A DNA stretch of 64,000 nucleotides from Cavia porcellus (taxonomy: Eukaryota; Chordata; Mammalia; Rodentia; Caviidae): assembly GCF_034190915.1 (NCBI RefSeq), contig NW_026947484.1, positions 190,272,982 to 190,336,981 on the forward strand, written 5' to 3'. Under the pieces are notes generated by a model. The model was not told the origin of the DNA, made no database searches, and was given only the letters and a program-made list of their open reading frames with translations. This document shows, piece by piece, positions 46,851 through 56,874 of this stretch (position 1 is its first letter; each line of letters starts with the position of its first letter). The position numbers were made by a program, and so were the translations under genes.

Positions 46851-47631
46851 CATAAATTTTTGTTTAAAAATTATTATTTGACCAGTGACCTCATGTTGGT
46901 CTGACCTGAATCTCCTGGCTGAAACACAAGAAAAAGGCAGATATCTGGATCTGAAAGAAAACATTTGTCATCATAAACAATCCCAATTTTATATTTGAAG
47001 CCATGAATATACCATCAGATCAGCAACAATGGATTGCCTTAGTCATATGAACTTTAGTTGAGGTGTCTACCACAAGGCTATAGAGATTATTGGGGCCTCC
47101 AATTAATGAACAAGAGCTGGTTAAGTTACCAGGTCGCCACTTTCTTGTTTATCAATTGGAGTCCTGTCCAATATCTCCTCACCCCAAGGGATTTTGTTTA
47201 ACCAGTTTTAGCATCATTTTGACCAGCTGGCAACCTAGGTGGAAGCATGTTTTTAAAATCTACTAAATGATCTGAAAATGTAAAAGAGGAAGAAAAAATT
47301 GTTGAGCTCAAATAAAATAAACAGCTGTTTACAGAGCAGGCAAATGGGCAAACAGACAACAGGTGTATAGACTGACAATCATCTTATAACATTAGAGTGC
47401 ACTCAAATATATTTGAACTATAATAAATAGACTAGTGTGAACCTTTTTGTAGATCAATTAATAGAGATCTCTTGAAATAAGAATACCAGAAAAGGAACCT
47501 AATTTATGGCTAAGCTGAGATAGCTCAGAAAGGAAAAAAAGAATATGAATATTAGCTAATTCTTTCGGGCCAGCCTGTTTATGAAATGGAGTAGAGATTG
47601 AGGCTGAGAAGGCTGTGGAGTAAATGGCCAC
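46851..47631 (-). pseudogene. Class I ERV internal (gag) sequence between insertions
   Basis: Placed in the ERV by position, between the HAL1-like and MaLR target duplications. No readable gag frame seen. Confidence 0.45.
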
Positions 47632-47976
47632 TGTCATGGCTTATATCCGTGGCCCCCAGGCCTCATGAATTTGCATTATGCATTTGTGGTTGGTTCATTG
47701 TCTAGAGCTTGGATTGATGGTATCGGTGCTACACCCATATAGGGGTGGAGCCAGGATGTAACATAATGGCAGGAAGAAGGTGTATCACTCTCTCTTGCTG
47801 CTTTCTGCCTTGCAATTTGCAGCTGCTATGAACTGTGGCCCTGCCATGCCACCCTGCCTTGGAGCGAACTGAGTATAGACTGAAACCTCCAAAAACTGTA
47901 AGAAATAAACCTTTCCTTTCCCAACTTTGGGCATCAGGTATTTTGTTTCAGTGACAAGTAAAAAGTAACTAAGACA
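47632..47976 (+). repeat. MaLR 5' LTR
   Basis: 345 bp with an AATAAA signal at about 47906 in the usual MaLR context, ending TAAGACA five bases before the primer site. Confidence 0.88.
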
Positions 47977-47981
47977 GAATT

Positions 47982-47998
47982 TGGTACCAGGAGTGGGG
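47982..47998 (+). other. MaLR primer-binding site (tRNA-Leu type)
   Basis: TGGTACCAGGAGTGGGG, five bases after the LTR, complementary to the 3' end of a tRNA-Leu. Confidence 0.85.
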
Positions 47999-48023
47999 TC
48001 ATTTGCTGTAACTATACTTGACC

Positions 48024-48689
48024 ATGTTTTTCAAGAGGGTTTGGAAATGGCTTGTGGGCGGAGTTTGGAAAGGTTTGGACATGTCACCTGGATGCATAGA
48101 GCTGGAGCAGCTTAGGATGCTCTGTAGAGGAGATTCTGATCAGAGCTCAGGAGACCAGAAGACTGATAGAAAGCCTGATGGTAAAGACCAGGCTTGGGAA
48201 GTTTCTGCTGGGAAGGACTACATTGGTTGTTGGACTCCCCATGATGTGTGTTATGGCTTGGCAGAAAGTTTGTCTGCATTTTGCTCATACCCAGAGACTT
48301 TGCCTGACACTGAGACAAAGGGAAATGGACTGATTAATCTGGAAAAGGAAATTTCGAGGCAGTCGAATGTTGAGGCAGTTGCATGGCTATTGTTGGGGGC
48401 TTTTAGCCAGCTTTATCTTGCAAATCAAGAGCAAAGAACCCAGCAGGATAATTTAAAATACTGTGAGTTGGGCCAGAAGGAAAACTCCAGTAAAGCTGTG
48501 GATTTTAAAGTCCCAACTGAGACTTTGATTGCTGAGAAGAAACAGAGAGATAAGAAAGATGGCCCTGGGGCATCCCAGGAAGCAGTGGTCCCCACCCTTT
48601 GCAGCCTCAAAACTGCAAAAGTGAAAGAATCTGCTCAGAGGAGAAAGCTGCAGAGCACCATGCTCCGAATGGTGATGAAGGCCACATGA
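48024..48689 (+). pseudogene. Open frame in MaLR interior
   Basis: About 221 codons from ATG 48024, open to 48689. It is compositionally ordinary (acidic/lysine-rich) with no zinc knuckle, protease or RT motif, and matches nothing I know. MaLR interiors are thought to derive from ERVL gag but are usually not translated. The open length is notable given the LTR divergence. Probably chance or a gag relic and not a host gene. Confidence 0.4.
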
Positions 48690-49464
48690 GGTTCCAGAAT
48701 GGTGGCAACATGGGGAAGCTTTTCTTCTATTCAGGTTCACAGAGCCCAGTGATCCAGGCAATTGATCCCTATAGCCCAGAGAGAGAAAAGCCTGGCTACT
48801 GCTCCAGCTGGCAGCAAACCTTGGCAGCATCCAGGTGGTGCTGATTTTAGGTGCAAGGAAAATGCACAATTCTGAGGGTAAGACAGCTTCCACCTTGATT
48901 GCAAAGGACTGGGAGGCCAAGCAGTGTGCCCCTGAGAGAGCAATTTTTAAAGATGTAAAGGTCAAGCCAAAGGCGAAGTGGAGAGCCCAGAAGTTTGGAA
49001 AAGCCAGGAATCCAGGAAAAGCCAGGATCATCCAAGGAAAGCTGCAAAAAGTGGCAGAGAGGGTTTAAGAGAGAAGCTGCAGGAGCTGAAATTCCTGGAA
49101 ACGCCATAGGAGTGGAATCACCCAAGCCTTTTGGAGCTTGCAACCAGATTGCTTCAAATGCTGAGCATGAAACTCTAGGACTTAATGTTTCCCCTGCTGG
49201 ATGTTGGACTTGCTTTGTTTCCAATACTTTATATTCCCCTGTTTGTAACTTTTGGAATGGTAATGTTTATCTTGTGCCTTTGCATTTCAGTTGTTTCACT
49301 TGTACAGGGGGCTACAGTTAAGAGTTTGCCATAGATCTCGGAGGAGACTTGGGACTTGGACTTTTCAACAATGCTGAAACTATTAGGACTTTGGCAACTC
49401 TTGGAGATGGACTAAATGTCTTTTGTATAAAGGATGTGCATGAGTTTGGGGGCCAGGGGTGAAA

Positions 49465-49795
49465 TGTCATAGTTTATGTCTGTGGCCCCAGGCCTCATGA
49501 ATTTGCATTATGCATTTGTGATTGGTTCATTGTCTAGAGCTTGGATCGATGGTGTCAGTGCTCCACCCACATAGGGGTGGAGCCAGGATATAATGTAATG
49601 GCAGGAAGGTGTGTCTCACTCTCTTGCTGGTTTGCCTTACTGTTTGTAGCTGTCATGAACTGTGGTCCTGCCACGTCACCCTGCCAACTGAGTATGGACT
49701 GAAACCTCCAAAAACTGTAAGAAATAAACCTTTCCTTTCCCAACTTTGGGCATCAGGTATTTTGACTTAGTGATAAGTAAAAAGTAACTAAGGCA
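49465..49795 (+). repeat. MaLR 3' LTR
   Basis: 331 bp partner of the 5' LTR. A G-rich purine run (GGGGTGAAA) just upstream fits a polypurine tract. Small deletions near 49607 and 49687 relative to the 5' LTR. Confidence 0.88.
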
Positions 49796-49800
49796 GCCAC

Positions 49801-51160
49801 CAAGCAGTCAACCATCTGGCAGGCATGTGTGGGCAATTACTGGATGATTGGCTATAAAATAGCTGCTTGTCACCATGCAACAAGGAAATGCAGGCTGTTG
49901 GTGGGTCACTGTGTGACCCACAGCAGCCTAACTGCCACCAGCAGCACAGGGAGTGAGTGTAAGATGGTGGCTGGTCATCATGTGACTCACAGCAGGATGC
50001 CTGCTGTTGATCACACGAGGAGCCACAAGGGGGCAGCCATTGACCCTGAGACCTGTTGCAAGGTGGTATGTGGCAGAGGGCCACAAGATGGCCGCTGTCC
50101 TCTACGTGAGCTGTAGCAACATGACTGTTGGCAACCATGTGGCCTGCCAGAAGCTGGAATGCCCGAGACCATGAATGGTGAGCTGGTGGAAAAAATGGCG
50201 ACACAGAGGAAGGGGACAAGGAACCCTCAGATAGAACAGATGGCTCGGGTGGGGGGGATTGAGAAGTTGGAGACTGGGGAGATATGCTAGGGGAAAGATT
50301 AGAGGCTGCTGTGGGTGAGGAAGGGGAGAGGATGGTGCAGGGGGCAAAGAAACCTCTGGCTGAGAAGGCTGCGGGGTTTGGTATGAGAGATGCAGGGGAG
50401 AAGCTGTAAAGACAGGAGATGGATCATCTAAAGGGGTCCAATGGGGAGGGAGGGAGAGGTCTTGGTGGGGCAGAGCGAGCCGGAAGTGTTTGGGCCATCA
50501 CAGGAGACAGAGTGAGAGAAGAATGCGTCCTTAAAGTGAAAAAGACCTAAGGATGAAGAGTTTCTGCAACTTGCCACCATTGTGACAAAAACATAAATAA
50601 AAGATCAGCTTTTTGGTTTTTATAACCTTCTAAAGGCCAAGAGCACCGAGGTTATGAACCAGGCACTCCAGAGATGTGTTTTTTGAGGGACAAGAAGTGG
50701 TCCCCAGAACCGAATTATAAGTGAGCTGAGAGAACTACTTCACCTTGGGACGTAAGAGCTTTAGCTCTCCTCAAGGAACATGGAGGCTGTCCTGGGTCAC
50801 ACCTATCAAAAGAGGTTGTCACCAGTTTTGAAAGTGTGACATGGAAAGTCCCAACACCCTCGGCTCAGTCGCTTGGTCCTCGGCCTGGTCACCTGAAGAG
50901 TGCGGGGTAGGGTCCCAGGGAGCAAAAATGTTAGTTTTGCTTCAAGCCATATGGCCTAAGGAGCATGAAAACGGGTATCCCTGTTTGGCAAGGCGGAGTG
51001 GGTTTTCTGCCACAAGCTTCCCGGATGGACGGCAGTCACCTGTGTGAAGTGAGGAAGGTCGCTGATGCCTACGGATTAGCAGTGGCAAGCAAACAGTCCC
51101 AGAGGAAGAAAAAGGCAGGGGGCTCACACTGGGAGGGATTCCCAGGAACCACTCACTCTG
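49801..51160 (-). pseudogene. Class I ERV leader and gag start
   Basis: Downstream of the primer site on minus. Near 50690-50600 the frame gives TSLECLVHNLGALGL, similar to the start of ERV1 matrix proteins, followed by a proline-rich stretch (50347-50102) typical of the region after matrix. Stops are frequent. At 49850-50160 a roughly 70-80 bp motif recurs imperfectly and contains an inverted repeat (49902-49920). Confidence 0.5.
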
Positions 51161-51162
51161 CC

Positions 51163-51180
51163 ATCGGAGTCACAGCACCA
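51163..51180 (-). other. Primer-binding site of the class I ERV (tRNA-His type)
   Basis: Minus strand TGGTGCTGTGACTCCGAT, three bases from the 5' LTR. Two mismatches to the canonical His site. Confidence 0.75.
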
Positions 51181-51183
51181 TTA

Positions 51184-51526
51184 TGAAAGAAGTTTTGGTA
51201 CCATAAAAGAGAGAATATAAAGTAAAAATAGCCTTTATTCCAAGGATGTGGAAAGAAGTCCATGACGGCTGCTGGCCTGGTTTTCTCTGGCCAGAACATG
51301 GGGCATGGGACATACATATAACCTCTCACCGGAGGCTGTGCTTAGCATGGGCATTGATGATGCATGAGGAGCTGATTGGAATTCTCTGTGCACACAGACA
51401 GAAAGGGGAGCTGCAATTAATGCTGAAGAAGCAGCAGGAAGTGGTAGGCACCCCCGATTTGCCCTTTGCCATGTCGGACCACTGCCATAACCGGACAGTA
51501 ATTCACTCTAGGGCAAGAATCTTTCA
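51184..51526 (-). repeat. 5' LTR of the class I ERV
   Basis: 343 bp. Minus start TGAAAGATTCTTGCCC at 51526, AATAAA near 51235 and end CTTTCA at 51184. Aligns with 40059-40398 along its whole length. Confidence 0.8.
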
Positions 51527-51559
51527 ATCTTTCAATCTTGTGCTGTGAGAATCTACACT

Positions 51560-51960
51560 TAGGGAACGTACATAGCATCAACTGCCAAAGACAAACTCTA
51601 AGGTGAAAACATATCCTTCCTTGACTGCATCATTCCAGTCATCCCTTTTGAGGCATGCGATGATTTGGTATGCTGGCTCTGCCCATGATGACCCAGAGGG
51701 TGGGGACTGTCCTGCCGGTCTCTGGATCCACAGTCCAGAGCAGTGAATCCATGACGTACGTGCCGCAGTAGGCACCCAGAGCCTTCGCCATCAGCACTCG
51801 AGCTAAGTTGCCCCAGCAATACTCCAGCTGCCAAGTATCAGACAGCAGCCCTCATATGGGCCATGCCCATGCTCAGAAAGGAGCAGCAGTGTTAGGTGAT
51901 GATGCCATGAACCACGGCTCATTAGCTGTGACTTGTCTGTGCTTTCATATGGCCAAAGTG
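51560..51960 (-). other. Unidentified segment, possible retropseudogene
   Basis: A GC-richer island read on minus gives overlapping open frames, including a stretch LARVLMAKALGAYCGTYV that looks protein-like. I do not recognise it. Frameshifts would be needed for a continuous product. It could be a processed pseudogene or chance. Confidence 0.25.
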
Positions 51961-51964
51961 CTGC

Positions 51965-52015
51965 CAAGATAGACAGATAGATAGATATAGATGATATAGA
52001 TATAGGTATAGATAC
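51965..52015 (+). repeat. GATA/TAGA microsatellite
   Basis: Imperfect GATA and GATATA repeats over about 50 bp. Confidence 0.9.
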
Positions 52016-52446
52016 ATAGGCTTGGACTGGCTGTGAGCTTTAATGCATTCATTTTTGTTAACAAGATTTTAGCTGTGAGTGTTCTTATGAAAATTTAAAA
52101 TTTAATATCTAAGATTTAGCCAAGAGATGTTCTAATAAAGATACTGAAATTTTTCTACTGTTGTGCCGTCCCCCATGTATATTTGAATCTGCACCATCGT
52201 ATTTAGTTGTTTGTGAAGAACTTATGAAAACAAGAGCATGCATTTGCTTGGACTGGCTGTGATTTTAGCAGAAGCCCCTACAAGGTAGGAAATGCACCCG
52301 GATTCCTTTTTCAGACTTGGCCAAAAGCTGGTGGAACATCGCCCCCTTGTGCTGGTGATCAGCAAATTCAAGAAGAATCCAGGTTGAGAATCACAGCTGT
52401 ACATTGTTGATTCCGGGAATATCCAATTCTTTAGCATTAACTAATA

Positions 52447-52746
52447 CAGTAAGTTCCCAACTTATAAATTAATTCTGTTCTTGGAGAACCTTAATTAATT
52501 GGGCTTATGAGTAAGTCCAGCAAAGTGAGTCTTACAAACCTTTGCCACAAATATACAAAAAAAAAAAAATCCCAAACTCATGAAAATACTGTAAATAAAC
52601 TATTTTTACCTGTATAGGCACCTTAAAATGATAAAGTGGACACAGGAGCTACTTCTGTGATTTGCTCACATCTGGAAATGTTCATAATGTCCATTTGTAT
52701 CTGTGAAAGTTTGCAATTTGAATGTTTATAAGTCAAAGGCTTACAG
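52447..52746. mobile_element. Tigger-like MITE
   Basis: 300 bp bounded by TA on each side (52445-52446, 52747-52748) with ends CAGTAAGTTCCCAACTTATAA and TTATAAGTCAAAGGCTTACAG, an imperfect inverted pair of the CAGTAAG type seen in pogo/Tigger elements. AT-rich, no coding frame. Confidence 0.6.
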
Positions 52747-53689
52747 TAGTGTTAATTATTTGGGTATAGGAACAGATCTGTATTGTGTGTTTCTTCTTTT
52801 AGTTTTGTGTTTTTATAGACTCCAAATCTTGAACACCAAAATAGTCTTGCAAAAAAAAAGCAAAACTGAAAGCAGATAGTAGATCATTCCAAGAGGCCTG
52901 GACAGTCACTTGGAGTGACTGGACGCAGTGGGAAAGCACTGTGTATTCTGTGTCGTAAAAGTGTTGCGTGTCACATGTCAGATGGTATTTTGACCAACAT
53001 GAAGGTATTGCTGAACATGGTGAAACTGAAGGGAAAGAGTGTCTTGAAGGGAAGTTGAAGAAATATCATTTCTGGTATCTTGATTTTTGCAAGCTATTTT
53101 TATAAAATAAGCCATTTAACAGCTGCTAGCTTTCAAATTTCAGTGTGCTTAGCAAAACATGGTAAGCCCCCTGTGATGGAGATTTTATCAAATGGCCCGG
53201 TGTCCAGGAGCAGTTTCCTTTTTCATGACTTCCCAGACAAGGATAAAATTATGCAATGCATCTCCAAGATTCCCGTTAGCAGAAATACTGTTAAAGGTTG
53301 ACTTCTGTCCGTGGCAAATGATGTTAGTCAGCACCTCACCACTGACTTTCAAAGATAGCCTGTTACTCCATGTGCTTGGATGAAAGCATGGATATAAGTA
53401 ATCATTCGAGGGTAGCAGTAATTTTGCATTACGCTGTTGGTGATGTCACAAGAAGAGAGCTGGTGAAACTGCTGTCTTTTCCTGCAAGAACACAAAGGAT
53501 ACATATATACATTGCTATGATAAAGGGTTTTTTTTTAACAAGACATTAAGACCAAAAAAAGTGGTTCCAATTTACTAGTGATGGGGTACTCTTCATTGTA
53601 GGGGAAACATCTGGCTTCATATAGTTCTTTGCTAAACAAATCAGAGATTTAGTTTCATTATATTACACCTCAGAAATGCTTTGTGTTAT

Positions 53690-53985
53690 TTATTTATTTA
53701 TATTTTATTTTATTTTTTTAAACCTTGGAATTGGGAATCGGACCTTGTGCTTGTCAGGCAGGCACTGGGCTACTGAGTTGTATTCCGGGCCCAGGAAACT
53801 TTCTTTTGTTTTTTTTGTTTTGTTTTGGGTTTGGGTTTTTTTTTTTTTTTTTTTTTTTGGTTTTGGTTTTTGACTTTTTGAAACACAATCTTTCTATGTA
53901 GCACTCTCAACAACTTTTCTGCCTCAGCTCCCAAGTGCTGGAATTATAAGCGTGGGCCACCATGCCAGGCCTCAAGAAATTCTTT
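53690..53985 (-). repeat. ID and B1 SINEs, reverse, in the hAT pseudogene
   Basis: ID (53690-53795, TTGGAATTGGGAATCGGACC ... GGGCTACTGAGTTGTATTCC) and B1 with long T tract (53800-53975, ending CCAAGTGCTGGAATTATAAGC). Confidence 0.8.
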
Positions 53986-54435
53986 GTATCAGAGAAAGCA
54001 GCAAAAGCTTAGATGTTATCTTGAAAGATATCACAAGAATGGTGAATTACATAACAGCTTACACTTTTAGGTTTTGACAGTTTCAAGCACTTCTTGAAGA
54101 GGTTCAGGCACAATGAAATGCTTTGCTTATATACGGTAATGTCCGATGACTGAGCAGCTAACCAGTCCTAGAGGCACTTGTTAGCCAGCTTGGATGAAAT
54201 CAGGCTGTGTTACAGATTTTACATTACCCTTCAATGTACTAAACAAAGAACTACAAGGTCTAGGAAAATAGCAGAAGGGGTGTTTTGTGATATCAAAACA
54301 TTTGAGAGAAAACTGCAGGTTTTTGAAAAAGACTTGGAAATTGGGCAGATGAAATATTTTGCAAATCCGAAGATGCATTTAGAAAATTCTACATTTGCAG
54401 ACAATCCTATAAGCCATAAGAAAAATGTACAAGGA

Positions 54436-55201
54436 GGGCCATTTGCAGATTTCAGGGTAAGAGTAAAAGAGGTCAACAAAAAGCAAACCCTCTCTGCGAG
54501 TTGATGTCATGTGCAGGCTGCTGCGGGGAGAGCCAGTGCCAGCCCCATCTGGCCACAGGCTGGGAACAAGAGGAGCAAGCCCCAGCCCCTCCCATAAGCA
54601 ACCGACTGATGTGGAGAAACACAGGCTGCAATGATGGCTGATGAGATGGAATACAACTTAATGCTTATAGTGTTTAGGATTTCACTGACTTTGCAGGCCT
54701 AAAGCCAGTGGTCTGATTATTTATTCAGAGGATGGCAAGATGCAGTGTAGCATCTATGAGGGTCTCCTTCTGAGGGTATTAGCCAATTGTTGATTCCCTA
54801 TTGTCTTGTTTTGAAGTTCTATATCATTTTCATTGTTTTGTTGGGTTGGGTTTTGCTCTGTTTTGTTTTGCTTGAATTCATTACATCCAGTGGCAGTGTG
54901 GTTTCAAAGATCACAAGATAGTTTATAATAGCCATTTTGGATTTACTATTGTCTTTGTTTTGAAGTCCTTTATTGAATTCATTGTTTTGTTTTTATTGGT
55001 TCTGTTCTGTTCTGTTTGATTTTTACTATGTCAGAAGGTATCTGCAGCTATTTTGAAGACAGTAGGAGACATTATGGAAACCATTGTTGATTTCCTATTT
55101 TTTTAAAGTCCTGTGTCACTTACACTGGTTTGTTTTGATTGGCTTTGCTCTGTTTGGTTTTGCTTGGTTTTATTCTCTTTAAAATAAAAAAAATTTAAAA
55201 G
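54436..55201 (+). mobile_element. Short ORF-less retroelement with GC-rich head and tandem-unit tail, copy B
   Basis: 766 bp flanked by AAAATGTACAAGGA (54422-54435) and AAAATTTACAAGGA (55202-55215), a 14 bp duplication with one mismatch. It starts with a GC-rich head, has an ACTGACTTTG block near 54687, then three tandem units of about 145 bp (TTTTGAAGT marks at about 54812 and 54957, TTTTAAAGT at about 55101), and ends in an A-rich tail. Head and units match copy A at 25735-26668. No ORF1. Confidence 0.7.
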
Positions 55202-56000
55202 AAAATTTACAAGGAATTTGCTAACTTTGTAGCAGCTGCAAAGGAGAATTTTAGTAACAGATTTTTATAGTTGTGTAACATGGAGACAACACTGTTTTCT
55301 TATATCTCCAGATAAAGCAAGATTTGAAAATCTTGATTTTTCTTGCTTATACTGGTTGGATTTTGCCAATCTTGAAATGGATTTGGAATTTTTTTCTTTT
55401 TTTATTTTAAAGAGGATAAAATTAAACACAACAAAGCAGAACATAAGAAAACAATGGAAGAGACATGAATTTCAAAGCAAAACAATCAGAGATCTTCACT
55501 ATCTATTGTATTATCTCTTATTTTCTTCCAAATAGTTGTCCATATCTTCACATACAGAGAATTCACATGAAACAACATAGTATAGAACTGATTTGAATAG
55601 GATGAGGAAGGCATTTTAGGTCTTCAAGATCAGATAATAGGGAAGTCAACAATGGCTGTCATAGTGTCTCTCATTCTCTTCAAAATAGCTGTCCATATCT
55701 TCATGTTTGTTGAAATTCAAAACAAGCTAAAATCACTCTGAACAAACAATAGTATTGCTGGATTTCACATCAGGATGCTATAGAGTCAGCACTGGGTACT
55801 GCAGTGTCTCTTTTTCTTCAAAACAGTTGTTTATTTCATCATACATTATATCATCAGTTCTCATAAACTGTTTATAGGTTCTACACATGCATGAGTCTCT
55901 ACATGTATTTCTATCCTTTCTGCATTAGAGGGAAAACCAAAACATAGCAAGGCAAAACAAAACAAATTCCTATAAAAACATGTAACAAGTCATATAAAAC

Positions 56001-56359
56001 TGTAGGGAGTGGCATATCTCACTGCTGTCACCTTATCTCGCCCTCCTGTGGGCCTCTGCCTCGTCCACCTACATTTCCCATAATCCTCATGTCTGCCCAC
56101 ATTACCCATAATCCTCTCCTGCTTACGTCATATATCCGGATGTGACGATGACCTATCAGATAACACTCCATGCCCTCTTCCTGTCCCACCCTATATAAGT
56201 TTGCCTGCCTCCACCCTATATAAGTTGTAGCCATTTTAAGAATAAACAAGACTTGAATGGAATCCTGCCTTGTCTCCATCTCTCTTTTCTCTTGCCCAGC
56301 CCCCCATCCCCATCCCCTCTCCAGGCTAGGACCACGGCCTTGATCCGCAGGCCAGATCA
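56001..56359 (+). repeat. Provirus 5' LTR
   Basis: 359 bp. Contains two TATATAAG TATA-type boxes (about 56192 and 56217) in a local duplication, an AATAAA signal at 56241-56246, and a CT-rich U5. The 3' LTR is 11 bp shorter because it lacks the duplication. Confidence 0.92.
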
Positions 56360-56361
56360 AG

Positions 56362-56379
56362 TGGCACCCAACGTGGGGC
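56362..56379 (+). other. Provirus primer-binding site (tRNA-Lys1,2 type)
   Basis: TGGCACCCAACGTGGGGC, two bases after the LTR. One mismatch (A at position 5) to the canonical Lys1,2 site used by type D betaretroviruses. Confidence 0.9.
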
Positions 56380-56539
56380 TCAACCTGGCACGAGGGATAA
56401 TGACATGGGACCGTTCATGGGAGTAAAGTGCTGGCCAGCATGACTGATTCAAGGGCTTCGTCCCTATGATCTGTGCGGATGGCCATCTTAGGTTTCACCT
56501 GAATCACGGTAGGTGAACGGATCTTATCTCTCTACTGGC

Positions 56540-56870
56540 ATGGGGCAAGCACTTAGTGAACACAAATTGTTCGTCAATGGCCTCAGGGAGGCACTCAAGA
56601 TTAGAGGAATCAAGGTTAAGACTAAAGACTTGCTACAGTACTTTCAGTTTATTCAAGTGTGTTCATGGTTCCCTCTAGAGGGCACCATCAATTCAAATAG
56701 GTAGAAAAGAGTGGGAGATGCTCTCAAAGACTACTATGGGGTTTTTGGTCCGGAAAAGGTTTTGGTAACTTCTTTTGCATATTGGACTTTAATCTCTGAG
56801 CTGCTGATACAACGTCATGCAGATTCCCAGTTTGCAGAAATGCTTGCTCAGGGTGAGGCTACAATATCTG
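56540..56870 (+). pseudogene. gag: gag matrix domain, truncated
   Basis: Starts at ATG 56540 (MGQALSEHKLFVNGL), with the betaretroviral matrix (p10-type) pattern ... DLLQYFQF ... WFPLEGTI, then a TAG at 56702-56704 in place of the expected Trp codon. The frame continues beyond it (FGPEKVLVTSFAYW) to about 56870. There the match ends and dUTPase sequence begins in another frame. Capsid, nucleocapsid and zinc knuckles are missing altogether, implying a deletion of well over 1 kb. An initiator Met followed by Gly fits myristoylation in the ancestral protein. Confidence 0.85.
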
Positions 56871-56874
56871 CCTC

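Larger units (their letters stand above)
47632..49795 (+). mobile_element. Complete MaLR retrotransposon
   Basis: LTRs at 47632-47976 and 49465-49795 are flanked by the perfect 5 bp duplication GCCAC (47627-47631, 49796-49800). Both LTRs start TGTCAT, end GACA/GGCA, and carry the MaLR hallmarks AACTGTAAGAAATAAACC and GTAACTAAG. The primer site TGGTACCAGGAGTGGGG (47982-47998) matches a tRNA-Leu 3' end, as in ERVL/MaLR. Internal length of about 1.5 kb is normal for the non-autonomous group. By eye the LTRs differ at roughly 8-10%. Inserted in the class I ERV on the opposite strand. Confidence 0.9.
40059..51526 (-). mobile_element. Class I ERV with tRNA-His type primer site, split by two insertions
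   Basis: Minus-strand provirus. The LTRs at 51184-51526 (5') and 40059-40398 (3') are alike throughout, starting TGAAAG/TGAAGG and ending CTTTCA. The primer site, read on minus three bases after the 5' LTR, is TGGTGCTGTGACTCCGAT, 16 of 18 to a tRNA-His type site. After removing the HAL1-like element (43402-46835) and the MaLR (47632-49795) the internal part is about 5.2 kb. Remnants follow retroviral order: gag MA-like near 50.7 kb, a CCHC zinc knuckle and protease near 42.2-42.5 kb, RT near 41.7 kb. Flanks (ATTTT and ATCTT) suggest a decayed 5 bp duplication. Confidence 0.75.
52880..55385 (+). pseudogene. hAT/BED-type transposase-derived pseudogene, interrupted
   Basis: Read in several + frames. 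A possible BED-finger remnant (KALCILCRKSVACH near 52935) comes first, then KDKIMQCISKIPVSRNTV near 53240, and SMCLDESMDISNHSRVAV near 53365 followed by ILHYAVGDV. The LDESxDI block is typical of hAT transposases and their ZBED/GTF2IRD2-type relatives. Further on are KSLDVILKDITRMVNYITA (54005-54065) and LASLDEIRL (54180). SINEs split it at 53690-53985 and a retroelement splits it at 54436-55201, after which EFANFVAAAKENF resumes. Many stops; not functional. It could be a Charlie-type element or a retrocopy of a domesticated gene. Confidence 0.55.

Noticed and set aside
48024..48689. Host gene of about 221 codons
   Set aside because: It lies exactly between two MaLR LTRs just after the primer site, so it is element interior. 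Kept only as a MaLR open frame.
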